Both the position numbers and the translations under genes were made by a program. Shown here one piece after another: positions 16,813 to 25,380 of a stretch of DNA of 64,000 bases (within the stretch, counting starts at the first letter, position 1; the number at the start of each line of letters is the position of its first letter). The DNA lies in NCBI RefSeq assembly GCF_000430825.1, contig NZ_AUMT01000004.1, positions 248,001 to 312,000 of the forward strand, written 5' to 3'. The notes below the pieces were generated by a model. It made no database searches and was not told the origin of the DNA. It worked only from the letters and a program-made list of their open reading frames with translations. Source of the DNA: Chryseobacterium daeguense DSM 19388. GTDB lineage: Bacteria; Bacteroidota; Bacteroidia; Flavobacteriales; Weeksellaceae.

Positions 16813-16926
16813 AACCATTAAGATTTATAAGGAGTTAAGAGATTTAAGTTAAACTTTGCTCTAATAAACTAGAATCAATTTGACTTTCTTAATTAAACTT
16901 AGTTCCTTAAATAAGTCTTAATGGTT
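16813..16926. repeat. 114-bp element with terminal inverted repeats, copy 1
   Basis: The ends are aaccattaaga and its imperfect complement tcttaatggtt. Internal blocks (tcaatttgactttcttaat, aagttaaactttgct) are shared with a second copy at 55629-55746. No coding capacity, so a short non-autonomous (MITE or REP-like) element is likely. Confidence 0.7.
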
Positions 16927-16938
16927 CAAATAAATCAA

Positions 16939-16970
16939 ATAAAAAAGTCGAGAAAAAAATTTCCCGACTT
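16939..16970 (-). terminator. Intrinsic terminator after ilvE
   Basis: aagtcg pairs with cgactt, the stem extends inward through an A-rich/T-rich part, and T6 follows on the minus strand. Confidence 0.75.
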
Positions 16971-16990
16971 CTATTATATTAAGTTTAAAA

Positions 16991-18061
16991 TTAAACTGTT
17001 TCCAAAACGTGATCTACCAATACTCTCCATCCAAAAGGATCTTCAGCAAGGTTGCTCTGGATATCAACAAGGTCTTTCTTCAAAGCAACAGCATAGCTTT
17101 CTTCGTCTGAAAGTCTTGGCAATTCCAATTTTTCACCGTTATATCCTAAAGCCTGGAAAACTGTTGTAACAACTGCTGTTCCCACACCCCAAACTTCTTT
17201 CAAAGTTCCGTTTCTCTGTGCCTCCACAACATCTTTTACTTTTATTGGCTCCACCTTTACCTCAATTCCTCTCTTTTTAGCCAACTGGATGAAGCTGTCT
17301 CTGGTAACACCGTCAAGGATTTTCTCAGATGTAGGAGGAGTGTAAATGGTATCGTTAATTCTTACAAATACGTTCATTGTTCCACTTTCCTCGAAGTATT
17401 CGTGAGTGGAATCATCAGTCCAGATGATCTGCTCATACCCTTCTTCAATAGCAAGCTGAGTCGGGTAAAAAGATGCGGCATAATTTCCTGCAGCCTTTGC
17501 AGAACCTACTCCGCCACTTGCCGCTCTTGAATAGTGATCTGAAATTTTTACAGAAACAGGTTCTGTATAATAGCTTTTTGCCGGTGTGGCAACGATAGCA
17601 AACATATATTTATTAGCTACCCTGGCTTTAAGAGCTTCTTCAGTAGCAAAAATCAATGGTCTGATATATAAAGACATACCTTCACCTGAAGGGATCCAGT
17701 CTCTGTCAATGTCAACCAATGCTTTCAGTCCGTCCAAAAACATTTCCTCAGTAACCTCAGGCATTGCAAGACGCTTTGCCGACTTGTTGATACGTTCAAA
17801 ATTCTTTTCAGGCCTGAAAAGGAAAACCTGTCCGTCTTTGTCTTTGTAGGCTTTCATACCTTCAAAACAAGCTTGTCCGTAGTTTACCCCCATCATTGCT
17901 GGAGTAAACGCTAAAGGACCGTAAGGAACTAATTTTACATCACCCCACTTCCCATTCTCATACTCGCAGATCACCATATGATCTATGAAAGTATTTCCGA
18001 ATGAAAAATTTTCTGGGTCGAATGTAGAAATTCGGGAGTTTTCAGTTTTTTGAATTATCAT
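16991..18061 (-). CDS. ilvE: Branched-chain amino acid aminotransferase
   Basis: A 356-residue PLP enzyme of fold type IV that interconverts Leu, Ile and Val with their 2-keto acids. Visible marks are YGQACFEGMKAYKD near the N-terminus, the PLP lysine in GVGSAKAAGNYAAS, the EESGTMNVFVRIND strand and the C-terminal EVWGVGTAVVTTV turn. The length fits the longer eukaryote-like BCAT class. It has its own candidate -7 box (18087-18094, minus strand) and faces mnmD divergently. Confidence 0.95.
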   Translation of the reverse strand: MIIQKTENSRISTFDPENFSFGNTFIDHMVICEYENGKWGDVKLVPYGPLAFTPAMMGVNYGQACFEGMKAYKDKDGQVFLFRPEKNFERINKSAKRLAMPEVTEEMFLDGLKALVDIDRDWIPSGEGMSLYIRPLIFATEEALKARVANKYMFAIVATPAKSYYTEPVSVKISDHYSRAASGGVGSAKAAGNYAASFYPTQLAIEEGYEQIIWTDDSTHEYFEESGTMNVFVRINDTIYTPPTSEKILDGVTRDSFIQLAKKRGIEVKVEPIKVKDVVEAQRNGTLKEVWGVGTAVVTTVFQALGYNGEKLELPRLSDEESYAVALKKDLVDIQSNLAEDPFGWRVLVDHVLETV

Positions 18062-18086
18062 TTCTAAAATTTTTTATGATGTTCTA

Positions 18087-18094
18087 CAAATTTA
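18087..18094 (-). promoter_or_regulatory. Candidate -7 box of ilvE
   Basis: Minus-strand TAAATTTG, an exact TAnnTTTG match 25 bp before the ilvE start. It is one of two head-to-head boxes in an 84-bp divergent gap. Confidence 0.5.
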
Positions 18095-18125
18095 ACATAA
18101 TTTTCTAAATATAAAAATTTTAGAG

Positions 18126-18133
18126 TAAATTTG
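18126..18133 (+). promoter_or_regulatory. Candidate -7 box of mnmD
   Basis: TAAATTTG lies 12 bp before the mnmD TTG start, so the predicted 5' leader would be only about six bases. Confidence 0.45.
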
Positions 18134-18145
18134 TAAAAAAATAGC

Positions 18146-18820
18146 TTGAAAAGAGAAATTAAGACCACAAATGACGGTAGTAAAACATTGTTTGTCAATG
18201 ATTTAAACGAAAACTACCATTCACATCACGGCGCACTTCAGGAAGCAGAACATGTGTTTATCAAAAATGGATTAAATTTGATAAATGATTGCGAAATTAA
18301 TATTTTAGAACTCGGTTTTGGAACAGGTTTGAATGTTTTGGTAACAATTAATGAATATTTAAAAACTGACAAAAATCATGTGATCAATTATTTTTCACTG
18401 GAAAAATATCCCATAAATGAATCCGAAATTAACGATTTAGCATATTTTGAGCTTTTTGATAACCCGGAATTCAAAAATATTTATCAAAAAATTCATCAAG
18501 CAGATTGGGGTAAATCAGTTGAAATTATTAATGGATTTAACTTAAAAAAGATAGAATGTGACTTTTTTGAACTGAAAAACATTAATTTACCTCAAATTAA
18601 TCTTGTATATTATGACTGCTTCGGAGCAAGAGTCCAGCCTGATCTTTGGGAAAAGCCACTATTTAATATGGTTGCAGATAAAATGACAGTTAACGGTTTA
18701 TTAACAACCTACTCTTCCAAAGGCAGCGTAAGAAGGATTTTGCAGGAACTGGATTTTAAAGTGGAGAAAAAACAGGGACCTCCGGGGAAAAGGGAGATGA
18801 TTAATGCAGTTAAATTATAG
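18146..18820 (+). CDS. mnmD: tRNA mnm5s2U34 methyltransferase MnmD
   Basis: SAM-dependent methyltransferase equivalent to the N-terminal domain of E. coli MnmC, completing mnm5s2U at the wobble position of certain tRNAs. A stand-alone form of 224 residues is normal outside Proteobacteria. The start is TTG: no ATG lies in frame before the conserved opening (TLFVNDLNENYHSHHGALQEAEHVF). The SAM-binding block is ILELGFGTGLNVLVT; YYDCFGARVQPDLW and LLTTYSSKGSVRRIL are characteristic, as is the end QGPPGKREM. It is followed by a palindromic repeat. Confidence 0.92.
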   Translation: MKREIKTTNDGSKTLFVNDLNENYHSHHGALQEAEHVFIKNGLNLINDCEINILELGFGTGLNVLVTINEYLKTDKNHVINYFSLEKYPINESEINDLAYFELFDNPEFKNIYQKIHQADWGKSVEIINGFNLKKIECDFFELKNINLPQINLVYYDCFGARVQPDLWEKPLFNMVADKMTVNGLLTTYSSKGSVRRILQELDFKVEKKQGPPGKREMINAVKL

Positions 18821-18945
18821 AAGTGAGAAGTGAGAAGTTAGAAGTTAGAGGTTAGAAGTTAGTAATATCACATAGATTATAAAAGTTATTTTAAATTTTT
18901 GCTTCTTTTTTTACACTAATTTCTAACCTCTAACTTCTCACTTCT
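18819..18945. repeat. Palindromic repeat with purine-rich heptamer iterations
   Basis: The left arm carries reiterated units of the type gaagtgagaagttaga in 18819-18866; the right arm, 18914-18945, is its reverse complement except for a missing seven- or eight-base unit. The loop of about 47 bases is AT-rich. It begins at the stop codon of mnmD and ends about 40 bp before the Nudix gene. Confidence 0.75.
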
Positions 18946-18985
18946 ATCTAAAATATTCTTATTTTAGCTCTACAAATTATTAAAT

Positions 18986-19402
18986 ATGATAGACAAGATA
19001 AACATTAGAGTGTATGCCTGTGCCGTAAAGGATAAAAAAGTCCTTACCTTATTTGAAGAATATGCAGGCGAACCTTTAATGAAATTTCCAGGTGGCGGGC
19101 TGGAATATGGCGAAGGATTAATAGAATGTTTACATCGCGAATTCGATGAAGAGCTGAATGTGAAAATAGAGGTTGTAGAACATCTTTATACACAGGAAAA
19201 TTTTCTGGTTTCGCGTTTCAGGGAAAATGAGCAGCTGCTTACCATATATTATATAGTAAACATTTTGAATGAAGAAGATTTCCTGATCCTGGATCCATGC
19301 ATAGAAAAAACGGAATGGATAGACATCAGCAGATCTGATAATCCTTTCCCGCTCCCAATAGACAAAATTGTTTTCGATAAGCTGAAAGAAAAATTCCTGT
19401 AA
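18986..19402 (+). CDS. Nudix hydrolase
   Basis: A 138-residue pyrophosphohydrolase. The Nudix box is complete: G, five residues, E, seven residues, then REFDEEL, within GGGLEYGEGLIECLHREF. The N-terminus (INIRVYACAVKDKKVLTL) forms the usual first strand. The substrate cannot be told; members of this short, N-terminal-strand type often act on nucleoside diphosphate derivatives. The stop codon lies inside the stem of a shared terminator. Confidence 0.88.
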   Translation: MIDKINIRVYACAVKDKKVLTLFEEYAGEPLMKFPGGGLEYGEGLIECLHREFDEELNVKIEVVEHLYTQENFLVSRFRENEQLLTIYYIVNILNEEDFLILDPCIEKTEWIDISRSDNPFPLPIDKIVFDKLKEKFL

Positions 19403-19419
19403 ACTTTTACAGGAATTTT
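19390..19419. terminator. Bidirectional terminator overlapping the Nudix stop
   Basis: Fourteen-base perfect arms (19390-19403 and 19406-19419) with a minimal ct centre. The stop codon of the plus-strand gene is in the left arm, and the minus-strand DUF4294 gene ends just beyond. Confidence 0.82.
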
Positions 19420-19422
19420 ATT

Positions 19423-20127
19423 TTATTTTCTTATTCTGAATTCGTTTGCTCCCGGGTAAGGCTGCAGATATCCAGAATTCCAGTTGGATTGGAGAAGAGA
19501 TTCCAGATATTCATCTGTTCTGTTTTTGTACGGATCATATTTTTCTTTAAGGTCTATATCCGCCATTTTTCCTTTTACATTCCACCAGAAAGCGCTCCAT
19601 CCGCCTCTTAATTCTTTAATGATTTCATAGACATTTTTTCCGGTTGCCCTGTTCATCAGCTTTGCAAAAATCTGCCCTTCTGTTGTAGTAAGATCCCTCA
19701 GCTGCTTTTCATATTGGTCTGCCAGTATATTTTGCCTGTCTTTTATGTATTTTCTCTTGGTTCTGCTGTCCAGATCGGTCATTTCTTTTTGAATGTCCCT
19801 GTACTGCTGAAGTGCTGTTAAAAAAAGAGGATATACCCTGTACAGTTTTTTGTTAAGGAAAAAATAGTAATTTCTGTCTAGCTGATTATTGAATCTTGGT
19901 TTGTTTACTAAGATCAGCTCATCCAAAACAACTACCGTTTCGCCGTTGATCTCGTATACCTTCATCTTCTGCCTTTCGTCATAATAATATTTCTTTCCAA
20001 ATTCATCAGTTTTCAGCAATTCCGGAGGATACTGGCTTAAAGGTTTTGCGTATACAGAATCCTTCTGACCAAAGATACTGACCCCAAAAAAGAAAAGAAA
20101 AAGACAAATAATCTTACTAAAATTCAT
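19423..20127 (-). CDS. DUF4294-type exported protein
   Basis: A 234-residue protein with a signal peptide when started at base 20127 (MNFSKIICLFLFFFGVSIFG). An upstream in-frame Met would add twelve residues that spoil the signal. The mature region has the pattern KYYYDERQKMKVYEINGETVVVLDEL, then a helical middle (ALQQYRDIQKEMTDLDSRTKRKY) and a C-terminal GWSAFWWNVKGKMADIDLKEKYDPYKNRTDEY segment that I associate with DUF4294, a Bacteroidota-only family. Function is unknown; a periplasmic location is inferred. Confidence 0.8.
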   Translation of the reverse strand: MNFSKIICLFLFFFGVSIFGQKDSVYAKPLSQYPPELLKTDEFGKKYYYDERQKMKVYEINGETVVVLDELILVNKPRFNNQLDRNYYFFLNKKLYRVYPLFLTALQQYRDIQKEMTDLDSRTKRKYIKDRQNILADQYEKQLRDLTTTEGQIFAKLMNRATGKNVYEIIKELRGGWSAFWWNVKGKMADIDLKEKYDPYKNRTDEYLESLLQSNWNSGYLQPYPGANEFRIRK

Positions 20128-20178
20128 TACTTTTACGCGTATTAGAACAAAAATTAAACGCAAAAATCATTCCTTTTT

Positions 20179-21252
20179 ATGAAATTTGAAAAGAAATCTT
20201 TAAAATTTTTAGAAAACTACCTTAATACTTCTTCACCGACAGGATATGAGCATGAAGGCCAGAAAATCTGGATGGATTATATAAGGCCTTATGTTGATAA
20301 AATAGAAGTAGATCATTACGGAACCTGCTACGGAATTATTAACCCAGAAGCCGAGTTTAAAGTAGTTATAGAAGCTCATGCTGATGAAATTTCATGGTAC
20401 GTAAACTACATTACAGACGATGGATTGATCTATGTTATCAGAAACGGAGGCTCGGACCAGACTATTGCGCCATCAAAAGTAGTTCATATTCACGGCGAGA
20501 AGGGAATCATAAAAGGCGTTTTCGGCTGGCCTGCTATTCACACAAGAGCAAATCAAAACGAACCCACTCCAAAAATCGAAAATATATTCATAGACTGTGG
20601 CGCTACTTCAAAAAAGGAAGTTGAAGACATGGGAATCTATGTAGGCTGCATGATCACTTATCCGGATGAGTTTTTCGAAATGAATGACCGTTACTTTGTC
20701 TGCAGGGCTTTAGACAACAGAATCGGAGGATTTATGATTGCTGAAGTTGCGAGACTTTTAAAGGAGAATAAAAAATCAATTCCGTTCGGCTTATATATTA
20801 CCAACTCCGTTCAGGAAGAAGTTGGATTGTACGGCGCTGATATGATTGCAGATACCATAAAACCGAATATTGCTATCGTTACAGACGTTACCCATGACAC
20901 CACAACACCCATGATTGAAAAGAAAAAGGAAGGCGACCAGAAGTGCGGAGCCGGACCTGTAGTTTTCTTTGCACCAAGCGTTCATCATACCATCAGAGAA
21001 TTAATTATTGATACGGCAAAAGCCAAAAAAATTCCTTTCCAGAGAGCTGCAGCAAGTCGTGCCACGGGAACTGATACGGATGCTTTCGCCCACTCAAACG
21101 GCGGCGTACCAAGTGCTTTAATTTCCCTACCTTTGCGCTACATGCATACAACGGTGGAAATGGTTTCTAAAGAAGATGTAGGAAATGTGATCAAACTGAT
21201 CTATGAAACTGTTCTGAAGATCAAGCCGGAAATGAAATTGAAGTATCATTAA
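20179..21252 (+). CDS. M42-family metallopeptidase
   Basis: A 357-residue cytoplasmic dinuclear aminopeptidase of the M42 (glutamyl aminopeptidase/FrvX) group that digests short peptides as a large tetrahedral assembly. Metal-site motifs in order: IEAHADEIS (His-x-Asp), CRALDNRIGG (bridging Asp), VQEEVGLYGA (base and ligand Glu), VTDVTHD (Asp), and RYMHTTVEMV (His). No signal peptide. It is divergent from the DUF4294 gene and followed by an inverted repeat. Confidence 0.93.
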   Translation: MKFEKKSLKFLENYLNTSSPTGYEHEGQKIWMDYIRPYVDKIEVDHYGTCYGIINPEAEFKVVIEAHADEISWYVNYITDDGLIYVIRNGGSDQTIAPSKVVHIHGEKGIIKGVFGWPAIHTRANQNEPTPKIENIFIDCGATSKKEVEDMGIYVGCMITYPDEFFEMNDRYFVCRALDNRIGGFMIAEVARLLKENKKSIPFGLYITNSVQEEVGLYGADMIADTIKPNIAIVTDVTHDTTTPMIEKKKEGDQKCGAGPVVFFAPSVHHTIRELIIDTAKAKKIPFQRAAASRATGTDTDAFAHSNGGVPSALISLPLRYMHTTVEMVSKEDVGNVIKLIYETVLKIKPEMKLKYH

Positions 21253-21253
21253 T

Positions 21254-21377
21254 AGATTCAAGAGAAAAGAACAAAGAGGAAAGACTTGATAATTATGGAT
21301 TATGAATTTTAAATTTTGGATTAATAATCTTATAATTTTGTCCAAATCTTTATTCTTTTCTCTTTATTCTAAAATCT
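21254..21377. repeat. Purine-arm inverted repeat between M42 and rpe
   Basis: The left arm from 21254 is purine-rich (agattcaagagaaaagaac and on). The right arm, 21341-21377, reads as its imperfect complement (tctttattcttttctctttattc). The centre is AT-rich with its own short inverted segments. It fills the gap between stop and next start. Confidence 0.65.
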
Positions 21378-21390
21378 AATATAAGTAAAA

Positions 21391-22041
21391 ATGAAAACGA
21401 AGCTTATTGCTCCTTCCCTTTTATCTGCAGACTTTGGGAATCTGCAAAGAGACATTGAAATGCTGAACAATTCGCAGGCAGACTGGTTCCATGTAGACGT
21501 GATGGACGGAAGATTTGTTCCCAACATTTCATTTGGTTTTCCGGTAATGAAAACAGTACAGCAGCACGCTAAAAAGTTTGTGGATGTACATTTGATGATT
21601 GTAGAGCCGGAAAAATATGTTGAGGAATTCATTAATCATGGTGCAGATCTGGTTTCCATTCATTATGAGGCCTGTACTCATCTTCACAGAACAATTCATC
21701 ATATTCAGAGTCTCGGTGCAAAAGCCGGGGTTGTTTTAAATCCTTCTACTCCGGTTCTGATGCTGGAAGATATCATTGCTGATGTGGATTTAGTATTATT
21801 AATGAGTGTTAACCCCGGATTCGGTGGTCAAAAATTTATCGAAAATACATATAAGAAAATCGCGGAAACAAAAGATTTGATCTTAAGCAATAATTCTACA
21901 GCTTTAATTGAAATAGACGGCGGCGTAAACCTGGACAACGCAGCGAAGCTTTTCGAAGCCGGAGCCGATGTTTTGGTAGCCGGGAATGCTGTTTTCTCGG
22001 CAGAAAGCCCTGAAAAGACAATTGAATTATTGAAAATTTAA
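21391..22041 (+). CDS. rpe: Ribulose-phosphate 3-epimerase
   Basis: A TIM-barrel enzyme of 216 residues interconverting ribulose-5-phosphate and xylulose-5-phosphate in the pentose phosphate pathway. Motifs are IAPSLLSADFGNL, FHVDVMDGRFVPNISFG, VDVHLMI, MSVNPGFGGQKFIE and IEIDGGVNLDN, all in the expected order with metal-binding His and Asp residues present. It ends before a strong terminator. Confidence 0.97.
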   Translation: MKTKLIAPSLLSADFGNLQRDIEMLNNSQADWFHVDVMDGRFVPNISFGFPVMKTVQQHAKKFVDVHLMIVEPEKYVEEFINHGADLVSIHYEACTHLHRTIHHIQSLGAKAGVVLNPSTPVLMLEDIIADVDLVLLMSVNPGFGGQKFIENTYKKIAETKDLILSNNSTALIEIDGGVNLDNAAKLFEAGADVLVAGNAVFSAESPEKTIELLKI

Positions 22042-22060
22042 TTTCATTTTAATAAACACA

Positions 22061-22095
22061 GAAAGGCAGCTGATTGAGCTGCCTTTCTTTTTTCT
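22061..22095 (+). terminator. Strong intrinsic terminator after rpe
   Basis: Eleven-base perfect stem (gaaaggcagct/agctgcctttc), then T-rich. Confidence 0.92.
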
Positions 22096-22205
22096 GAAAA
22101 TCTGAGCCTTTAATGGTTATTAGTTTTTGAAGACTTTAATGCTTAAATTTCCTTGTCTAATGCTGATGTAAAGATCGAAAATAATATAGATACAAAACAT
22201 CCGTA

Positions 22206-22235
22206 AAAACACGGAATTTTATGATCCGTATTTTT
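22206..22235 (-). terminator. Terminator of the DUF1772 gene
   Basis: acgga/tccgt stem extended by A-T pairs with one mismatch. The minus-strand tail is TTTTT. Confidence 0.55.
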
Positions 22236-22266
22236 ACTTATTAAAATTTTGATTAAAATTTTTCAC

Positions 22267-22752
22267 TTATTCAGTTTTATTGAAAACACATGCACAAATT
22301 GTTAAAATAATGGTGATCAAAGAAAAAACCGTTCTGATATTGTTAAAAAAATTCCAGCTGTTTTCAAAGCGGTCCCGCATTTCCTTAATCGCTTCCGGCG
22401 TAGAATTCATAATATCAAACTTATCCAGCTGATCATTCAAAGGAACATTTCCAAATATCGTTAATCCGAAAACACCGATCAGGTAAGCCAAAGTGGCCAA
22501 TAACAGGAAAATAAAGACAGGGTTCTGACTCCGGTAAAAAATAGTTGAAGCCGGAAGCAGAACAGCCGTCCCCATAAAGCTTATAAAAAATACGGGATTC
22601 AGAATTTCCCGGTTGATGGATTGCATGGATTTCAGATATTCCGTATCGGATAGCTTGCTTAATCCCAGCACTACAGAGCATGAATAGGCATAAAAAAGTC
22701 CGGCAATGAGTGCAGTTACGGTTGCTGTGACAATGAGAAGAAGGATTTTCAT
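22267..22752 (-). CDS. DUF1772 (anthrone oxygenase-like) membrane protein
   Basis: A 161-residue inner-membrane protein with four hydrophobic helices: TATVTALIAGLFYAYSC, the FISFMGTAVLLPAS segment, FLLLATLAYLIGVFGLT and the C-terminal VFSLITIILTICACV. The phrase GLFYAYSCSVVLGL at the first helix and VPLNDQLDKFD in the loop before the last helix are typical of DUF1772. Some relatives are called anthrone oxygenases, but in bacteria the role is mostly unknown. Confidence 0.82.
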   Translation of the reverse strand: MKILLLIVTATVTALIAGLFYAYSCSVVLGLSKLSDTEYLKSMQSINREILNPVFFISFMGTAVLLPASTIFYRSQNPVFIFLLLATLAYLIGVFGLTIFGNVPLNDQLDKFDIMNSTPEAIKEMRDRFENSWNFFNNIRTVFSLITIILTICACVFNKTE

Positions 22753-22924
22753 ATTTTATATTTTGTGATTAAATAAAATTATACATTAAAATTAATTTTA
22801 AACTTAATTTCATTAAATAATATAAGCTGAATTTTACTAATTTAAGTGACTTAACATAATATTTGGCTTTAAGACAAGGTTTTCTTCTCAGCATTCTTTA
22901 TTTTAGTAACCAAAATGAAGGGTA

Positions 22925-24763
22925 ATGAAATGTAGATATTTTGCCATAGTATTAGGATTAATTTTAAATTCCGGGACATTAAGTGCTCAAAATAAAGTTT
23001 CAGAAAGTAAAAAAATGGAATGGTTTCAAGATGCAAAGCTTGGGATTTTTATCCACTGGGGAATTTATTCAGTTGACGGAATTTCAGAATCGTGGTCTTT
23101 TTTCAATAATTATATCAGCCATGAAAACTACATGAAGCAGCTGAACAGATTTTCTGCTTCAAGCTATAAACCAGATGATTGGGTTAGTCTAATTAAAGAT
23201 TCGGGTGCAAAATATGCCGTTATTACCACAAAACATCATGACGGAGTTTCTCTGTGGGATTCAAAAGCTGACAAAGCGACCACTATCCCAAAAAACGCTC
23301 CCGCCAAAAAAGATCTTATTTCCCCTTTTGTTTCTGAATTAAAAAAGGCAGGCTTAAAGACAGGCCTCTACTACTCTCTTCCGGACTGGAGCCATCCTTT
23401 TTATGACAATAATACAAGAACAAAAAAACGATATGATATAAAAAATGATCCGGCCCGCTGGCAGAATTTTGTCACATATTATCAGAACCAGCTTGATGAA
23501 CTTTCCTCACAATACAGGCCTGATCTTTTATGGTTTGATGGTGACTGGGAACACTCATCCCAAGAATGGCAGGCTCCAAAAACATTAGCAAATCTGAAAA
23601 AATTCAATCCTGAAATTATCATTAATTCAAGGTTGAATAATCACGGAGATTATGAAACACCGGAACAGGGAATCCCTGTTGTAAAGCCTCAAAGCGAGTA
23701 TTGGGAACTTTGCTACACCATGAATGACGCCTGGGGATACCAGCCTTTTGATCAGAATTATAAAACCCCGAATATGATCGTGAGAACTCTTGCCGATGTC
23801 ATCAATATGGGTGGAAATTTATTACTGGATATAGGTCCCAAAGCAGACGGAACTATTCCTGAAAAGCAGGTGGAAATTTTAAAAAGTCTGTCAAAATGGA
23901 CATCAAAACATTCAGAAGCCATCTATGGAACACGCCATGGCTTGCCTTTCGAAAATTTCAAGGGTAAATCTGCCTTTTCAAAAGACGGAAAAAAGTTATT
24001 TATTTTTCTTGAAGAAACTAAAGATTTTACAAAAATATATGGTTTAGACTCAGTTCCTATTTCAGCAAGAATCATTGGCGATGCCGGTGGAAAGGTTGAT
24101 TTTAAATCCGAAAACGGCAATTTGACATTACATTTTTCTAATGTTACATTTGATAAGGATATGACGGTTGTGGAAGTAGCTTTTAATGATAAAATTAAAT
24201 TTAACCAAAATGCTAAAAAAGAAAATTATTCTTTAACCCAGGTTTTGGAAGACAGAAGCACAAAATCTGCTGCTTATACTATTGCAGAACAATTGCATAA
24301 CGGATTAAATATTTTCAATAATTCCGGGCTTACAAGCGATGGATCTGATATGAAAATCAAAAAAACAGCAAAAACAAATCCTGAAACCCTTCAATGGATC
24401 AGCAAAAATGCAGAAGCACTTTTTGAAACGGAAAAAGGCCTTCAGGACGGGCATTTCTCAGGAAATACAGCACTTTCAAAAGATAAACAAACTTTGTATG
24501 TTTTTGTAGAAGGAACACCTACCGGGCCAATTGCATTGAAAGGAATTAAAAATAATATTGCAAGGATAAGAATTGTAGGAGAAGGATCAATAATTTCCCA
24601 TAAAGTTTACAATAAGCTGTACTGGAGCCAGATTCCCGGCATCATTTACATAGATGTTCCGAAGGAAAGACTGGATAAGGATATGACGGTAATTGCCGTA
24701 CTGCTCGATAAACCGATTGAACTTTACCGTGAAAAAGTGGGTGCAATAGAGAATAATTTATAA
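22925..24763 (+). CDS. GH29 alpha-L-fucosidase with duplicated C-terminal domain
   Basis: Exported glycoside hydrolase of 612 residues, signal peptide ending near LSAQ. The catalytic barrel covers about 30-320: KLGIFIHWGIYSV, TTKHHDGVSLWDS, and LLWFDGDW, where Asp205 is the expected nucleophile. It ends with NMGGNLLLDIGPKADGTI. The C-terminal portion is a tandem repeat: about 327-428 and 493-600 share S-K-(x)2-EA, the aromatic/GL turn, SKD then L(F/Y)(I/V)F(L/V)E, and both end in DKDMTV. It removes fucose from glycans, probably in the periplasm. It stands alone, with no sugar-transport gene beside it. Confidence 0.92.
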   Translation: MKCRYFAIVLGLILNSGTLSAQNKVSESKKMEWFQDAKLGIFIHWGIYSVDGISESWSFFNNYISHENYMKQLNRFSASSYKPDDWVSLIKDSGAKYAVITTKHHDGVSLWDSKADKATTIPKNAPAKKDLISPFVSELKKAGLKTGLYYSLPDWSHPFYDNNTRTKKRYDIKNDPARWQNFVTYYQNQLDELSSQYRPDLLWFDGDWEHSSQEWQAPKTLANLKKFNPEIIINSRLNNHGDYETPEQGIPVVKPQSEYWELCYTMNDAWGYQPFDQNYKTPNMIVRTLADVINMGGNLLLDIGPKADGTIPEKQVEILKSLSKWTSKHSEAIYGTRHGLPFENFKGKSAFSKDGKKLFIFLEETKDFTKIYGLDSVPISARIIGDAGGKVDFKSENGNLTLHFSNVTFDKDMTVVEVAFNDKIKFNQNAKKENYSLTQVLEDRSTKSAAYTIAEQLHNGLNIFNNSGLTSDGSDMKIKKTAKTNPETLQWISKNAEALFETEKGLQDGHFSGNTALSKDKQTLYVFVEGTPTGPIALKGIKNNIARIRIVGEGSIISHKVYNKLYWSQIPGIIYIDVPKERLDKDMTVIAVLLDKPIELYREKVGAIENNL

Positions 24764-24802
24764 AATAATGGTAACTTCAGGTGACTCAACCATCATTAAA
24801 AC

Positions 24803-24835
24803 AAAAACCGAAGAACATGATTCCTCGGTTTTTTT
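24803..24835. terminator. Bidirectional terminator between fucosidase and ndk
   Basis: aaaccga/tcggttt stem with A-tract before and T-tract after. The genes on both sides converge. Confidence 0.78.
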
Positions 24836-24853
24836 ATTGTAAAGTAATTTTTC

Positions 24854-25270
24854 TTAGAAAATCTCTCTTCCTGAAAAATGGAATTTTGCTTCGATAAGAG
24901 CGTTCTCATCAGAGTCAGAACCGTGAACAGCATTTTCTCCGATGCTTCTTGCAAACATTTTTCTGATAGTACCTTCAGCTGCTTCTGCAGGGTTTGTAGA
25001 ACCGATTAATGTTCTGAAATCTTCAACAGCATTATCTTTTTCAAGAACAGCTGCAACGATTGGTCCAGAGCTCATGAATTCAACCAATTCTCCATAGAAT
25101 GGTCTTTCAGCGTGTACTTCGTAGAATTTTTTTGCATCAGCTACAGTAAGTTGAGTCAATTTCATTGCTTTGATTTTGAACCCTCCTTCTGCAATTTTAC
25201 CTAATATAGCACCGATATGTCCGTCTGCAACTGCATCAGGCTTAATCATAGTGAATGTAATGTTAGACAT
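24854..25270 (-). CDS. ndk: Nucleoside-diphosphate kinase
   Basis: A 138-residue enzyme that transfers phosphate between nucleoside tri- and diphosphates through a phospho-histidine. Visible are [19 protein letters not shown] at the start, the [17 protein letters not shown] loop, and the active His in [12 protein letters not shown]. Length is standard. A candidate -7 box lies about 25 bp upstream. Confidence 0.97.
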   Translation of the reverse strand: MSNITFTMIKPDAVADGHIGAILGKIAEGGFKIKAMKLTQLTVADAKKFYEVHAERPFYGELVEFMSSGPIVAAVLEKDNAVEDFRTLIGSTNPAEAAEGTIRKMFARSIGENAVHGSDSDENALIEAKFHFSGREIF

Positions 25271-25293
25271 AAATGTATATTTTTTTAATGGCG

Positions 25294-25301
25294 CAAAAAT
25301 A
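25294..25301 (-). promoter_or_regulatory. Candidate -7 box of ndk
   Basis: Minus-strand TATTTTTG, an exact TAnnTTTG match 24 bp before the ndk start. The -33 element is unclear. Confidence 0.45.
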
Positions 25302-25380
25302 CGAAAAATATTTTTGATTTTAATTTTAAAATATTTTTAACATAAAAATAACTTTTATTAAGAAATTGTGAACCTAACTT

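Larger units (their letters stand above)
16557..16990. other. Intergenic gap, 434 bp, AT-rich
   Basis: No coding frame that looks real. It holds a 114-bp element with terminal inverted repeats (16813-16926, listed separately) and, at the ilvE end, an intrinsic terminator. The remaining 16557-16812 is AT-rich with no feature I can name beyond the expected promoter space for the minus-strand gldI-like gene. Confidence 0.6.
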
